The notes: generated from the letters alone by a model not told the origin. A stretch of 64,000 nt of DNA from Lachnospiraceae bacterium (GCA_017618195.1 JAFZUW010000053.1:1-64000); one strand, 5' to 3'; positions 9,047 through 18,432 are shown, numbered from the stretch's first letter. Numbers and translations are program-made.

Positions 9047-9607
9047 TTATTCTCTGATCTTGGTGGCTTCTACGCCTTCGCTCCACTTCTGCTCGTAATC
9101 TCTTTCAAGAACGTGCTTCTGCTTGTTAGAGTCCATATACTCAATCTTCAGAGAAAGCTTTCCGACTTCAAGGCTTGTATCATCAACAATGAAACTCTTT
9201 ACCTGCTTGGCAATTGTCGTTCCGCCGTAGCCGGTCATCGATGAAGTAAGATCTCTTGCCTTTTCTTTCTTTACAGACCAAGGATCTTCCGGATTCTCAT
9301 ACTGGATCGTAACGGTCTTGATGTCCATGCCTTCCTTCCACATGACTTTAATCTGCTGCTGGGAGACAAATACAACTGCCGTATTCTTTCTGTCCCAATA
9401 CACATCAAGATCTGCTTCCTTGACCATTTCAACAAACTGCTGACCGATCAATTCCGCTTTATCAATTGCCGCCTGTTCCTGCACGGAACCTCCTTCAGGT
9501 GCACCCATTGCTCCTTTGATTACCACCAGAATAACCATGACAAAAATCGAAATACCAGCTGCCAATCCGGTTACCATAATCGTTGAGATTCCTGCATTCT
9601 TCTTCAT
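9047..9607 (-). CDS. Membrane-anchored pilus-operon protein
   Basis: The 186-residue protein has one N-terminal hydrophobic segment (about residues 8-32, STIMVTGLAAGISIFVMVIL) and a ~150-residue extracytoplasmic part. The usual prepilin signature (G before F-T-x-x-E) is absent, so it is either an atypical pseudopilin or a simple anchored protein. It is the last gene of the pilus operon, starting 71 bp after the Thr-Gly-repeat pilin. AAAGGAG precedes the ATG at 9607; an earlier in-frame codon (9628) lies inside that ribosome site and is rejected. Function unknown; position suggests a role in pilus assembly. Confidence 0.6.
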   Translation of the reverse strand: MKKNAGISTIMVTGLAAGISIFVMVILVVIKGAMGAPEGGSVQEQAAIDKAELIGQQFVEMVKEADLDVYWDRKNTAVVFVSQQQIKVMWKEGMDIKTVTIQYENPEDPWSVKKEKARDLTSSMTGYGGTTIAKQVKSFIVDDTSLEVGKLSLKIEYMDSNKQKHVLERDYEQKWSEGVEATKIRE

Positions 9608-9677
9608 GATGCAAACTCCTTTAAACATCTAAATCTTCAAATACTGTTTTGTAAAACTACTGTCTGAATGGTTAAGC

Positions 9678-10844
9678 CTAGTTATAAGCCGTAACTGACA
9701 GACAATTCGGTAAAGTGGACGACGATGTGTATGACGGAAACTCCAGCTGTATCTGCTTTCCACCTGCATTGGCGTCAGGATATACCGTAACCGTCTTACG
9801 ATCACTACTGAATTCCAATCTAGTGATGTTCGATTTGCCCATCGTATCACCGACTGCCGCATCAAACACAAAGACAATCTTCTTCGTTTCCGCAGGAACT
9901 GATACCTCTACCTGAACAGTTCCGCCGCCATGTGAACCCTTCCATCCAAGATTTCCCTGGACTGTCGGTGTCATGGGAGTACCACCACCGGTTCCGCTAC
10001 CAGTACCTGTTCCGGTGCCTGTACCTGTACCGGTTCCGGTGCCTGTACCTGTTCCAGTGCCTGTACCTGTACCAGTACCTGTACCTGTTCCGGTACCTGT
10101 ACCGGTGCCGGTACCTGTACCAGTACCTGTACCTGTTCCAGTACCTGTTCCAGTGCCTGTGCCGGTACCTGTTCCTGTACCAGTACCTGTTCCGGTACCA
10201 GTACCTGTTCCAGTGCCGGTGCCTGTTCCGGTTCCGGTGCCTGTTCCGGTTCCGGTGCCGGTACCTGTTCCAGTGCCGGTTCCGGTTGTTCCGCCCGTGC
10301 TCGAAGACATAAACTGTGCGGTGCTGGCGAAGTTTCTAAGGAACACATTCTGTGTCATGCTCTTAGAACGTTCATAGTACTTTATGCCAATCGTGAGAAC
10401 CGCAACACCTTCCGCTGCGGGAGGCAAGCTTACCGAAAATGCAGTCACATGATCTGCAAGAATGTTAGCCTGATTGGTCGTTGCAGACTCATCTTTCGCT
10501 TCGTCAATCTTATCCTCATCATCCATTGACGGATCCGAATAATCAAGTTCGTCATAATAGAGGATTCCGTTTTTCAACTCAAACTTAATAAACTTCTGCT
10601 TGTTAGCTACTGTAAGCTCGTTCGTATCGAAGAATACGCCAAGCTCTGCGTCTTCCATTGCATTGCTTACTGAAGCAAATGCCTGCTGAAGAGTGTTCTG
10701 TACTTCTGTTTCCTTTGTTGCGTTTGAATACTGTTCTGCAGCGAGTCTTAACAACCCACCGATTCCGAGTGTAACAATACTGAGTACGGCAACGGAAACA
10801 AGCAACTCAACAAGCGTTAAACCTTGGTTTTTCTTCCGCTTCAT
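9678..10844 (-). CDS. Minor pilin with long Thr-Gly repeat
   Basis: The 388-residue protein carries a class III signal peptide, MKRKKNQG before LTLVELLVSVAVLSIVTLG, with the conserved Glu at +5, so it should be cut by the prepilin peptidase. A globular part (about 30-200) is followed by ~100 residues of almost pure Thr-Gly dipeptide (DNA 9988-10296) and then an ~85-residue Ser/Val-rich C-terminal beta domain. It resembles PilW/GspJ-type minor pilins in size and head, but the repeat linker is unusual. AAAGGAGGAG precedes the start. The gap to the preceding pilin is 13 bp, so translation may be coupled. Confidence 0.8.
   Translation of the reverse strand: MKRKKNQGLTLVELLVSVAVLSIVTLGIGGLLRLAAEQYSNATKETEVQNTLQQAFASVSNAMEDAELGVFFDTNELTVANKQKFIKFELKNGILYYDELDYSDPSMDDEDKIDEAKDESATTNQANILADHVTAFSVSLPPAAEGVAVLTIGIKYYERSKSMTQNVFLRNFASTAQFMSSSTGGTTGTGTGTGTGTGTGTGTGTGTGTGTGTGTGTGTGTGTGTGTGTGTGTGTGTGTGTGTGTGTGTGTGTGTGTGTGTGTGTGTGTGTGTGTGTGTGTGSGTGGGTPMTPTVQGNLGWKGSHGGGTVQVEVSVPAETKKIVFVFDAAVGDTMGKSNITRLEFSSDRKTVTVYPDANAGGKQIQLEFPSYTSSSTLPNCLSVTAYN
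9988..10296 (-). repeat. Thr-Gly hexanucleotide repeat in a pilin gene
   Basis: About 50 copies of a 6-bp unit (GGN ACN on the coding strand) encode Thr-Gly. Third positions vary between units (GGTACC, GGAACA, GGCACC forms) with some longer sub-repeats. Copy changes would alter linker length but keep frame. It also keeps the other frames open, giving false Pro-Val ORFs on the plus strand. Confidence 0.95.
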
Positions 10845-10857
10845 AGGCCTCCTCCTT

Positions 10858-11331
10858 TCAGTATGTCACCTTTCCAGTAAGTTTGGAAATCTTTAAAGTA
10901 ACATTTCTCTTTCCATTCGTAATACGGATCTGGGAGACGTAATCATTTCCGCCGACTGTCTGAGGCTTTAACCCGCCAGTCTGACGATCAAAATGAATCT
11001 CCACTCCAGAAGTTACCAGTGTTTCGGTTCCGCCGATCGTTACGTACATCTGAACGTCGTGTCCCTCCGCACGGTTGATTTCCTTACCGGCCGCGGAATA
11101 TGCAACAATAATTGCATCGCTGCCGTTCTGGCTCAGTCTTACGAACGCGTCATCTCGAGTCAAGGCAACCGTCTGCGTACTCTGCAATACGCTCTTGGTA
11201 TCTGCCGCCATCGATTTTACTCTCTGACCAAGCAAAATACCCATTGTAATTCCTATTATTGATGCGAGCACGCCCATAATGGCAACGGTAACCATTAACT
11301 CAACCATTGTAAAACCATGATTCTTTTTCAT
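10858..11331 (-). CDS. Type IV minor pilin (GspH/FimT-like)
   Basis: The 157-residue protein starts MKKNHG followed by FTMVELMVTVAIMGVLASIIG, a textbook class III signal with Glu at +5. The C-terminal ~110 residues are beta-rich and resemble GspH/FimT minor pilins, which sit at the pilus tip and prime assembly. GAGGAG lies 9 nt before the ATG at 11331; another in-frame ATG two codons upstream is too close to it. It lies in a run of minor pilin genes with small gaps, all on the pilus transcript. Confidence 0.8.
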   Translation of the reverse strand: MKKNHGFTMVELMVTVAIMGVLASIIGITMGILLGQRVKSMAADTKSVLQSTQTVALTRDDAFVRLSQNGSDAIIVAYSAAGKEINRAEGHDVQMYVTIGGTETLVTSGVEIHFDRQTGGLKPQTVGGNDYVSQIRITNGKRNVTLKISKLTGKVTY

Positions 11332-11363
11332 ATACATTCTCTCCTCATTGGTTGCCGTTGTGA

Positions 11364-13391
11364 CTATTTCTTCTCGTAGTTACTGAGATCAATAAGATTC
11401 ATTTCCTCGTTATGTGCAGTATCTACTGCGTAATTGGATCCGGTATTCGATCCGTTGCTCTCATAGAAGCGCTTCATTCCGCCGTTAAACAGATTGTTTA
11501 CGGTAGCATATCTACGCTTGCCGGATGAGATATTATTGCTTACTACATGCTTGCCGACTTCATCCATAAATGCCTTCAGATACTGATGATCGGAAGTCGT
11601 ATCCAGAAGAAGCAGTGACTTACCTCTGCACATCCCGTTATCTTTCTTAAGGCTTACCTTCTTAGGGGTAATAATGATACCGGTGTATTCAGCCGTTGTG
11701 GAGTCAACATGGAACTCTACATCATTATTACTCAATACGAACGGTCTGTCACCCGAGTGAACAAGGTTACCATTACCGGAGTTAGTACTTGCAGTAAATA
11801 CAATCGCGCATCTTGGATTGCTTATGCCGTTTACGGATACTCCGCTATAAGTCAGTGAAGCAAATTCTTCTCCTGAACGCTTTGTAATGTTCGGACTTGT
11901 GAAAGCCCCATCCTGACTCGGCTCATTCTTATCACTGTTCGGATTATAATACTCGTCTCTGATTCGTCCTTCGAGTTTATTGTTCTGAGCATAATTGTAT
12001 ATTTCACTATCATGCATAAACTTCTCAAAATATGCTACATCAACCATCTCGATAAAGAAGTCGTCATAGGCGTATTGATACGTTGCTCCGGTGCCATCCG
12101 CATTCTGTGTTTTTCTTCTCGGACGGGGATCAAGTTCGGTGTCTCTGTTAGGCGTGTCCACACCTTCATCAACATATACCCGCAGGTTATTACCCTGCTG
12201 ATCTTTCACTTTACCGTTAATAACTACTGCGTCAAACGCCTGCGCTGAATCCACATTATTCCAATCAATATATACGATTGAGGCGGGACTGTCTACCCAT
12301 TTCGGATGGCTGTTCTTGAAATCATCGACTCCCATGTTTTTGGTCGACTGATAACACTTATACGGTGATCCGGGATAGGTAACTGTGCTTCCGAGCTGCT
12401 TTGAATAGGTATTCTTTGCAACCGATTGATAAGAGTTTCGGTCTCCGATTCGAATATCCTGGCATCTTACATTAGTACTGGTTACCTGATGTGTATTCGG
12501 ATCGATTCCTCTTCCGACAATCAAGTGACATCCGGTTCCGAGATAAATCTTACCACGGATCTCAACATCCGTACCGGTAATCTGAAGATTGGAATAGTTT
12601 GTAAGAACAACGTCACCGTTTATAACAACGTTCTCGCCGGAAAGAATCAACGTTTCACGGTTTGAAATCGTTACTGCCGTAACGTTTCCGGCATTATCCC
12701 AACTTTCATATCCGAAATATACATTACCCTTCTGCTCGAGGAATCCAAACTGGTTCGGGTTTCCATAAACGCCCTGCATTCCCTGTGCGTTCCATAGACT
12801 AACACCGGAGCCTGCAAACATGGAGTAACTTGCAAGCGGGAATCTCTTCTTACTTGCATACAAAGGTGCGCTGATTGTAATATCGGTCTTTACATAGGAA
12901 ACCATCTTGGTCGTAGGATGTTCATACTTTACTTCAACATCCCGGATAATAAGGCCCTCCAGCTTTCCGGAAGCACCGGTAACGGTTTCCATATTTCCGA
13001 TACTCAGAATTGATCCGCCGTTCTTCGCATTAGCCTTCAGACTGTCAATAACATGAGTCTTCTGTGCATCGCTTAATGAAATACCTCCGCTTACGGGATA
13101 ACTGGTTCCGGTAAGAAGAAAATACGTCTGCTTTACGAAGTTTTCGGAATCGGTTCCGTTCGTTGTTTCCGCCCATGCCTTCGCCGCATAATGCTGCAGG
13201 TTCAGACGAACGGTATCCACAACGCTTTCCGCATCATAAAAGTTATCGGACGACTGGTTATTTACCTCTCTGGACTGTAATCCGAGCAACGACACGCGCA
13301 TCATCGTTGATGTGAGCAACAGACAGAACATTACACCGATAACGACCGTAATCAATGCAACACCTCTGTTGTCAGCTTTTATCCTTTTCAT
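11364..13391 (-). CDS. Large PilX/GspK-like pilus component
   Basis: The 675-residue protein starts MKRIKADNRG followed by VALITVVIGVMFCLLLTSTM, the variant signal seen in PilX and GspK-type minor pilins, where the hydrophobic stretch begins with a small residue rather than FTLVE. The rest is a very large Asn-, Ser- and Thr-rich extracellular region with beta-helix-like stretches (repeated short polar strands around 230-310). At 675 residues it is much bigger than PilX (about 200), so it may carry an adhesive or tip module. AAAGGAG precedes the ATG. Exact role unproven. Confidence 0.7.
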   Translation of the reverse strand: MKRIKADNRGVALITVVIGVMFCLLLTSTMMRVSLLGLQSREVNNQSSDNFYDAESVVDTVRLNLQHYAAKAWAETTNGTDSENFVKQTYFLLTGTSYPVSGGISLSDAQKTHVIDSLKANAKNGGSILSIGNMETVTGASGKLEGLIIRDVEVKYEHPTTKMVSYVKTDITISAPLYASKKRFPLASYSMFAGSGVSLWNAQGMQGVYGNPNQFGFLEQKGNVYFGYESWDNAGNVTAVTISNRETLILSGENVVINGDVVLTNYSNLQITGTDVEIRGKIYLGTGCHLIVGRGIDPNTHQVTSTNVRCQDIRIGDRNSYQSVAKNTYSKQLGSTVTYPGSPYKCYQSTKNMGVDDFKNSHPKWVDSPASIVYIDWNNVDSAQAFDAVVINGKVKDQQGNNLRVYVDEGVDTPNRDTELDPRPRRKTQNADGTGATYQYAYDDFFIEMVDVAYFEKFMHDSEIYNYAQNNKLEGRIRDEYYNPNSDKNEPSQDGAFTSPNITKRSGEEFASLTYSGVSVNGISNPRCAIVFTASTNSGNGNLVHSGDRPFVLSNNDVEFHVDSTTAEYTGIIITPKKVSLKKDNGMCRGKSLLLLDTTSDHQYLKAFMDEVGKHVVSNNISSGKRRYATVNNLFNGGMKRFYESNGSNTGSNYAVDTAHNEEMNLIDLSNYEKK

Positions 13392-13426
13392 CGGCCTCGC
13401 TCCTTTCTTTCATAGTCAATTGTTTA

Positions 13427-14104
13427 TCAGTTATAGTCCGCCTTCGTTCCGGTAATCGACACTAACGGTTTGGAGGTAAGACTGGCACCTCCCCGGAACA
13501 CTTTAATTTCAACATCATAGTAAGTCAGAACTCTTACCGCCATCGGCTCCAGAATCGACGCTGCCGATCGCGTAGCAGTGCCTCCGCCCTGAACATTCAC
13601 TTCAACACTTCCGTTCGAATTGGTTTCATTCTTACGATAGATCAGAAGTACATCGTATCTTGTTCCGTCCATCTCAACACCGGTGAATTTAAAGGCATAA
13701 TTTCCACTCGACTGTCCGTCAAAATTGTAATTGCCTCCGGTCTTCGACACCGACTTACTTGAGACATTCCCAAGTGTAGCTGCATTCAATTCCGACGCCG
13801 TTCCGGTGAACCCTGCAATAATGTAAAAACCATCTGACGGATAATCACATTCTTTCGCAACACGGGACAGTTCAAACCCCTTTACGGATTCCATTACACC
13901 GTTGGCTATCGTTGTTGCTGAGAGCTTTCTGCGGGATTTTGCATTTATACGTGCTACCGCAACGAAAGAAGACAGTATCGGAGGTACCAGAATACTTAAT
14001 ATTGCTGCAGCAACCAATACTTCAACCAGTGTAAAACCTTTGTTCTTACGTCTTTCCTTTTTATCCTGCACGGTTCTCCCATCCTTTCTATAATATTTCT
14101 TCAT
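13427..14104 (-). CDS. Type IV minor pilin (PilV-like)
   Basis: Class III signal: basic leader ending KERRKNKG, then FTLVEVLVAAAILSILVPPILS with Glu at +5. The mature part is about 190 residues. Two starts are possible. The ATG at 14104 (225 residues) has AGGAG only 2 nt away; the GTG at 14071 (214 residues) has GGGAG 4 nt away and would give a short leader, so the true start may be 14071. An intercistronic hairpin (14134-14170) lies between this gene and pilO. Likely an initiation or tip pilin. Confidence 0.78.
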   Translation of the reverse strand: MKKYYRKDGRTVQDKKERRKNKGFTLVEVLVAAAILSILVPPILSSFVAVARINAKSRRKLSATTIANGVMESVKGFELSRVAKECDYPSDGFYIIAGFTGTASELNAATLGNVSSKSVSKTGGNYNFDGQSSGNYAFKFTGVEMDGTRYDVLLIYRKNETNSNGSVEVNVQGGGTATRSAASILEPMAVRVLTYYDVEIKVFRGGASLTSKPLVSITGTKADYN

Positions 14105-14133
14105 ATCTCCTCTTAAGGTCTCCCGATGAGGCC

Positions 14134-14170
14134 TTATCCATCCCGGGGATACACTCCCCGGGCAGGATAA
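14134..14170 (-). other. Intercistronic stem-loop in the pilus operon
   Basis: TTATCC, 2 nt, CCCGGGGA, 5-nt loop, TCCCCGGG, 2 nt, GGATAA: a 14-bp stem with one symmetric internal loop. No T-tract follows in the direction of transcription, so it looks more like an mRNA processing or stability element than a terminator. Confidence 0.6.
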
Positions 14171-14203
14171 AGCGGTAATCCACGACCGGATTGCCAACCT
14201 TGA

Positions 14204-14941
14204 TTACTCGTTGTAAAGTCTCTGGTTCGGTCTGGGTGTCGGCGTCGGTGTAGGCGTCGGCGTGTATGTCGGTCCGAAGATGTTCTCTACCGAAGTAGGT
14301 ACTCCGGTTACAGTAACCGGCTTATAAACATTGGTTCCGTTTTGAACATTGAGGAAATTGATTGCAATTCCACCTAAGATGAATCCGTTAGTTGCATCCA
14401 TCATCGCCGTTACGGTCTGAATCGTCTTGGGCGCTTCATCAAGATAAATCTTATTGATCATATCTTTAAACGCCTTATAGGAATTCGCACCAAATTCAGC
14501 ATCAATTTTCGCTCTGCCGAAATTATAAGATGCTTCTACCGGAACCTTTTCGGTATCGTTCCAGTCAAGTACACCGCCGATATTCTGATCGTACATTGTC
14601 TCTTCAATCGAATATTTCGGGAAATTGTACATTTCATCATAAGGAAGAATTTCCCATTCATTCAAATAGATAATCAGATCTTCATAACGATATCTGGAAG
14701 GATACATCTCGGAACGGGTCTGAAGATCCTCGGCATTCTTCGCCATGTTGGCAATTACCGTATTCTCATCAATTCCGTAGAACTTATCCAGTCTTTCCTG
14801 AAGCTTCTTATTCTCTTCATCTAATTTCTTCTTCTCGTCCATTGCACCGCGGAAATAGAACTGGAACACGCAGAATGCAAGGATTGCACCCAATGCAATA
14901 AGAAGAATCGTGATATCTCTTTTCGATACTTTCATCGTCAT
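14204..14941 (-). CDS. pilO: PilO-like pilus alignment protein
   Basis: The 245-residue protein has a short cytosolic N-terminus, one transmembrane segment at about 9-30 (ITILLIALGAILAFCVFQFY), a coiled coil at about 33-55 (MDEKKKLDEENKKLQERL), and an extracytoplasmic domain. It ends in a Thr-Pro spacer (TPTPTPTPTP). This layout and its place right after PilM-PilN match PilO, which bridges PilN and the outer parts of the machine. The ATG lies 2 bp after the stop of the upstream gene, and the ribosome site GGAGG lies inside that gene, so translation is coupled. Confidence 0.75.
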   Translation of the reverse strand: MTMKVSKRDITILLIALGAILAFCVFQFYFRGAMDEKKKLDEENKKLQERLDKFYGIDENTVIANMAKNAEDLQTRSEMYPSRYRYEDLIIYLNEWEILPYDEMYNFPKYSIEETMYDQNIGGVLDWNDTEKVPVEASYNFGRAKIDAEFGANSYKAFKDMINKIYLDEAPKTIQTVTAMMDATNGFILGGIAINFLNVQNGTNVYKPVTVTGVPTSVENIFGPTYTPTPTPTPTPRPNQRLYNE

Positions 14942-14943
14942 GA

Positions 14944-17010
14944 TTAGTTATCCTCCTTCTTCTTCGCATCGTTCTTGGCTTCTTCCTTCGCCTTAGCCTC
15001 TAACTCGGCATTCTTGCGACGTTCCTCTTCTTCTCTTGCCTTCTTCTCGGCTTCTTCTTTACGAAGATTCTCTTCTTTTTCAAGAGAATCTTTTACTTTG
15101 TCCATAAAGCTTGCATTGGATTCGGTACAATCAGGGTTGAACGTGCAGTAAATCGTGAACATTACTTTCGTATAGAAGAAATCCGCGGGGTCAATTTCGT
15201 CAATCGGTGACTTCTCTCCGTTTTCTTCATTTTCAAGAGCCTTTACGATTCGGCCGAGAACAATATTCTCATCCTTCTTCTCGTTAATCATCTGCTGCTT
15301 CTTCTGCTCAATTAAATCAGCCAGAAGAACCAACTCACCGTCATCGTTAAGAACGAACCCGTCTTTGTCTGCTCTTTCCTCATATACTGCAGTGGCTTCT
15401 TCGATTTCTTTAGCCATCAATTCTTCGAGGATCTTATCGTATTCCGGCTTCAATCCGTATTCTTCCTCAAAATCAGAAGCTGATACCGCAATAATCGTTT
15501 CAAACTGTCTGAGCTGAAGGAACAGCTTGGCAGCCTCTTCTTTGGAAGCACAGGTGACATCCATCGTTACACCGTCATCTGCGTCTGCTTTAATATACAG
15601 AGTTACGAAACCTGACGGCATCTTCTCCTCTAACTCGTTAAAGAACTGTGTGATCAGCCGGTTGTTATTTGTTCCGGTTGAAGCAAGAATTGCGCTGATC
15701 TGGTTATAAGTCTCCGATGCCGCAATGCTTGCGTCATTCAGTTTTTCCAAGTATTCATTACGTTTCAGGCTGTCATTCAGTTCCTGATTCTTATTCTTGG
15801 AAGCCGTTACGCTTACTTTACCGACAATGAAGAGGGTTGCAGCAACCGCTGCGCATGCGATAAAGATTGCAACCGGCAAAACAAGCGAAGCCTGCTTCTC
15901 GCCCTTCAGCAGGTCTTCCGAGAGGAGCTGCAGCGGTGCATACGATGCGCCGATTGCTGCGGCGTATACTCTCATGGACTCAAGTGCCGTGAAGTTCGGA
16001 GATCCGGTACGGATGTTATCCAGTCCGGTATATTTCTGAACATTGTATCCAAGCTCGTTGGAAAGGAGCTCGTCCATTCCTACAAAGTCAGCACCGATAC
16101 CAACCAGGTAGATGTTCTCGATTGCCGCATTGTCATTACGGGATACATAGTACTCAAGGATACGACCTACGTTTCCGATGAAGTACCGAAGGTTCTCGGT
16201 AATCATGATACGGGACATCATCATCTCATCGGAGGTGTCTTCCTTCTCCTGATAATCCACATCAACATTCAGATAACGGCGCAGGCAACGCTCTTTCGTA
16301 AACACTACCGTTGCATCGGCATAGGTGAGATTCTCACCGTATACGTCAAGCTCCGTCAGGTTCTCGATTGCTCCGTTAACACCATGCGGTACGGAACGCT
16401 GAAGCATGATCTCACCGTTTCTGACAATCGTCACAAGAGACGTATGCTCATCAATTTTAATAATTGCGTTTACGCCTGAAGACACTTCCTGACGGACAAC
16501 CTGGAAGATACTGTTTCCGACGTAGTCCATTGCCCGGATGTGCATTCCCAAAGAACGCGCCAGGTCAATGTACGACGTTGTAACATCGTTCGGAACCGCA
16601 AGAAGAGCCAGTCTGTACTGCTTAACGCCTTCCTCCTCGGTCTTTCCGAGGATGTTATAAACCAAGTGATACTGGTTCATATCAACCGGGAAATAGTCTG
16701 CTGCGTTAGCCGTAATCAGAGGCAGGATCTGCTTCGGCTTACAAAGCGGGATCCGTGCTTCACGGTTTGCGATACGGCTGGAAGCTACGGTAAACACAAG
16801 ACTCTCCGTCCGGATATCCCTTTTCCGCAGTTCCGCCTTCAGATTAATAATGAAGTCTTCGTTTCTGGTAATAACACCGTCCTGCACCATGTCTTTCGGC
16901 GTCTCGAGCGAGAATGCGTTATAGATCTTAGGTGATTTAACCTGATAATCAACCTCTACAACGCGGGTCATACCCTGGCCGATTTCCATTGATAGCACTT
17001 TTCCTGCCAT
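14944..17010 (-). CDS. pilM: PilM-PilN fusion protein
   Basis: The 688-residue product has two parts. Residues 1 to ~360 are a PilM actin-like ATPase: VLSMEIGQGMTRVVEVD as phosphate-1 loop, NAIIKIDEHTSLVTIVRNG as phosphate-2 loop, and IENIYLVGIGADFVGM near 300. A transmembrane segment at about 375-399 then leads to a PilN-like coiled coil and ferredoxin-like domain, followed by a Lys/Glu-rich tail from about 620. PilM is normally a separate cytosolic protein that binds the N-terminal peptide of membrane protein PilN; here the two are joined. AAAGGGAACCAAC precedes the ATG at 17010, which aligns with the PilM start. Confidence 0.8.
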   Translation of the reverse strand: MAGKVLSMEIGQGMTRVVEVDYQVKSPKIYNAFSLETPKDMVQDGVITRNEDFIINLKAELRKRDIRTESLVFTVASSRIANREARIPLCKPKQILPLITANAADYFPVDMNQYHLVYNILGKTEEEGVKQYRLALLAVPNDVTTSYIDLARSLGMHIRAMDYVGNSIFQVVRQEVSSGVNAIIKIDEHTSLVTIVRNGEIMLQRSVPHGVNGAIENLTELDVYGENLTYADATVVFTKERCLRRYLNVDVDYQEKEDTSDEMMMSRIMITENLRYFIGNVGRILEYYVSRNDNAAIENIYLVGIGADFVGMDELLSNELGYNVQKYTGLDNIRTGSPNFTALESMRVYAAAIGASYAPLQLLSEDLLKGEKQASLVLPVAIFIACAAVAATLFIVGKVSVTASKNKNQELNDSLKRNEYLEKLNDASIAASETYNQISAILASTGTNNNRLITQFFNELEEKMPSGFVTLYIKADADDGVTMDVTCASKEEAAKLFLQLRQFETIIAVSASDFEEEYGLKPEYDKILEELMAKEIEEATAVYEERADKDGFVLNDDGELVLLADLIEQKKQQMINEKKDENIVLGRIVKALENEENGEKSPIDEIDPADFFYTKVMFTIYCTFNPDCTESNASFMDKVKDSLEKEENLRKEEAEKKAREEEERRKNAELEAKAKEEAKNDAKKKEDN

Positions 17011-17166
17011 GTTGGTTCCCTTTCGAATTGCTTGGCAATTCTTCCTTCCCTTAATCAATTTCGTGTGATCATACGTATCCTCTTATGTACGTGCGTCACA
17101 TCAATCAACCTGCTACTATATAATCTGACGGGATGTCAGTTATATTCCTTTTCACATCGGCATTGA

Positions 17167-17967
17167 TCATCCGAAGACTTTATCAAGTCCGGTAAAATGC
17201 CAATACCATACTAAAAACTTATTGCCCCACAAAACCGCAAGAAGTATTCCTGCGGAAAGGTACGGCCCCATCGCAAGTGTACGTCCCTGCTTTGAGACCT
17301 TCATCCGGATCGGATGAATAATTGCTCCGATAATGCATCCTACACAGAATGACAGGAGCGAAAGTTTCCATCCGATTAAGAAACCGGATGCTGCGAGGAG
17401 CTTTACGTCTCCGCCGCCCATTGCCTTACATAGATACAAAATTCCGGCAATAACGCTTGTTACGAAAAAACCTGCTATATACAGCCAAATATCCGGATTG
17501 TCCTCAAAGATAATCCGGTAAATCAGATTCACCACTCCCAAACAGAAGATGAATATGTTGAATCCAAACGGAATAATGAATGTTCGAAAGTCTATTACGC
17601 TTAAAGCAAGCAGTGCGGATGTCATCAAGCAATATAATATGCTTTCAATTAAAGACGTCCGGTCCGCAAACCCATGTACCATAAAGATCAGAACATACAG
17701 TATACCGTTGGCTGCCTCCACAATCGGGTACTGCGGTGAAATCTTAGCGCCGCACTTGCGGCATTTGCCGCGAAGGAATAACCAGCTGAACAGGGGAATC
17801 AAATCAAACCACCGAAGCTGATATCCGCATGTCATACAATGGGATCGCTGCTTGGAAAGGCTTTGCCCAAGGGGAATACGGTAGATGCACACATTCAGAA
17901 AGCTTCCTATAATAATACCGTATAAGAATACGATACATAATATTACAATCTTAAACCCGGTATCCAC
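17167..17967 (-). CDS. pilD: Prepilin peptidase / N-methyltransferase
   Basis: A 266-residue polytopic membrane aspartic protease (A24 family) that cuts pilin leaders after Gly and methylates the new N-terminus. Visible: GSFLNVCIYRIP, a zinc-type pair CMTC and CRKC near residues 44 and 72, a first catalytic Asp in SVIDFRTFIIP and a second in MGGGDVKLLA. The methylase zinc motif is complete, so it is the bifunctional form. It sits inside the pilus operon between the second pilin and PilM-PilN and probably processes all the pilins here. Confidence 0.93.
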   Translation of the reverse strand: MDTGFKIVILCIVFLYGIIIGSFLNVCIYRIPLGQSLSKQRSHCMTCGYQLRWFDLIPLFSWLFLRGKCRKCGAKISPQYPIVEAANGILYVLIFMVHGFADRTSLIESILYCLMTSALLALSVIDFRTFIIPFGFNIFIFCLGVVNLIYRIIFEDNPDIWLYIAGFFVTSVIAGILYLCKAMGGGDVKLLAASGFLIGWKLSLLSFCVGCIIGAIIHPIRMKVSKQGRTLAMGPYLSAGILLAVLWGNKFLVWYWHFTGLDKVFG

Positions 17968-18012
17968 CGCATTCTTACCTCGAAATAAGATTTATTCTAT
18001 CCTTCTCCTCTT

Positions 18013-18432
18013 TTACGACCATGCACCCGCCAAACGGGGAACCGACTGTTCATCCTCCGGCGGAAGGATCGTAACCGTATATGTTTGATTCCGGTATTTC
18101 TTTGATACAGGAGCTGCCGTGTTGTATTGGTCGCCGAAATGATCCTTCATCATGTCTTCAAACTGTTGTACATTTGCAATTGCAGCATTCAAATGAATGC
18201 CTTGACTGTCAAAGGTTACCAATACCTGATCGGTGACATCGTATTCTCCGGCATAGACGACAATTTCCGCAGCACGAAATATCTCGTCCGCTGCGGATTC
18301 ATCTCTCTGGATCCTGGTTTTCTCAACATATGCGAGATAAGCCGGTGCCAAAATACCTACCAATACTGCCATGATTGCTATAACGACAATCAGTTCTACG
18401 AGGGAGAAGCCGCGCTCTTTATCTGCCTTCAT
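18013..18432 (-). CDS. Type IV pilin, paralogue 2
   Basis: The 139-residue prepilin starts MKADKERG followed by FSLVELIVVIAIMAVLVGIL, with APAYLAYVEKTR, nearly identical over the first ~40 residues to the pilin at 18638-19060. The heads differ, and this one lacks the cysteines of its neighbour. GGAGGGTGAGT precedes the ATG at 18432. A strong hairpin separates it from the upstream pilin, which would allow a lower dose, so this may be a minor or alternative subunit. Confidence 0.85.
   Translation of the reverse strand: MKADKERGFSLVELIVVIAIMAVLVGILAPAYLAYVEKTRIQRDESAADEIFRAAEIVVYAGEYDVTDQVLVTFDSQGIHLNAAIANVQQFEDMMKDHFGDQYNTAAPVSKKYRNQTYTVTILPPEDEQSVPRLAGAWS

Noticed and set aside
9988..10296. 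CRISPR array
   Set aside because: Units are 6 bp with no spacers and lie inside a coding frame.
9973..10377. Long plus-strand ORFs of Pro-Val or Tyr/Leu/Arg repeats
   Set aside because: They are shadows of the hexanucleotide repeat in the pilin gene and have no ribosome site.
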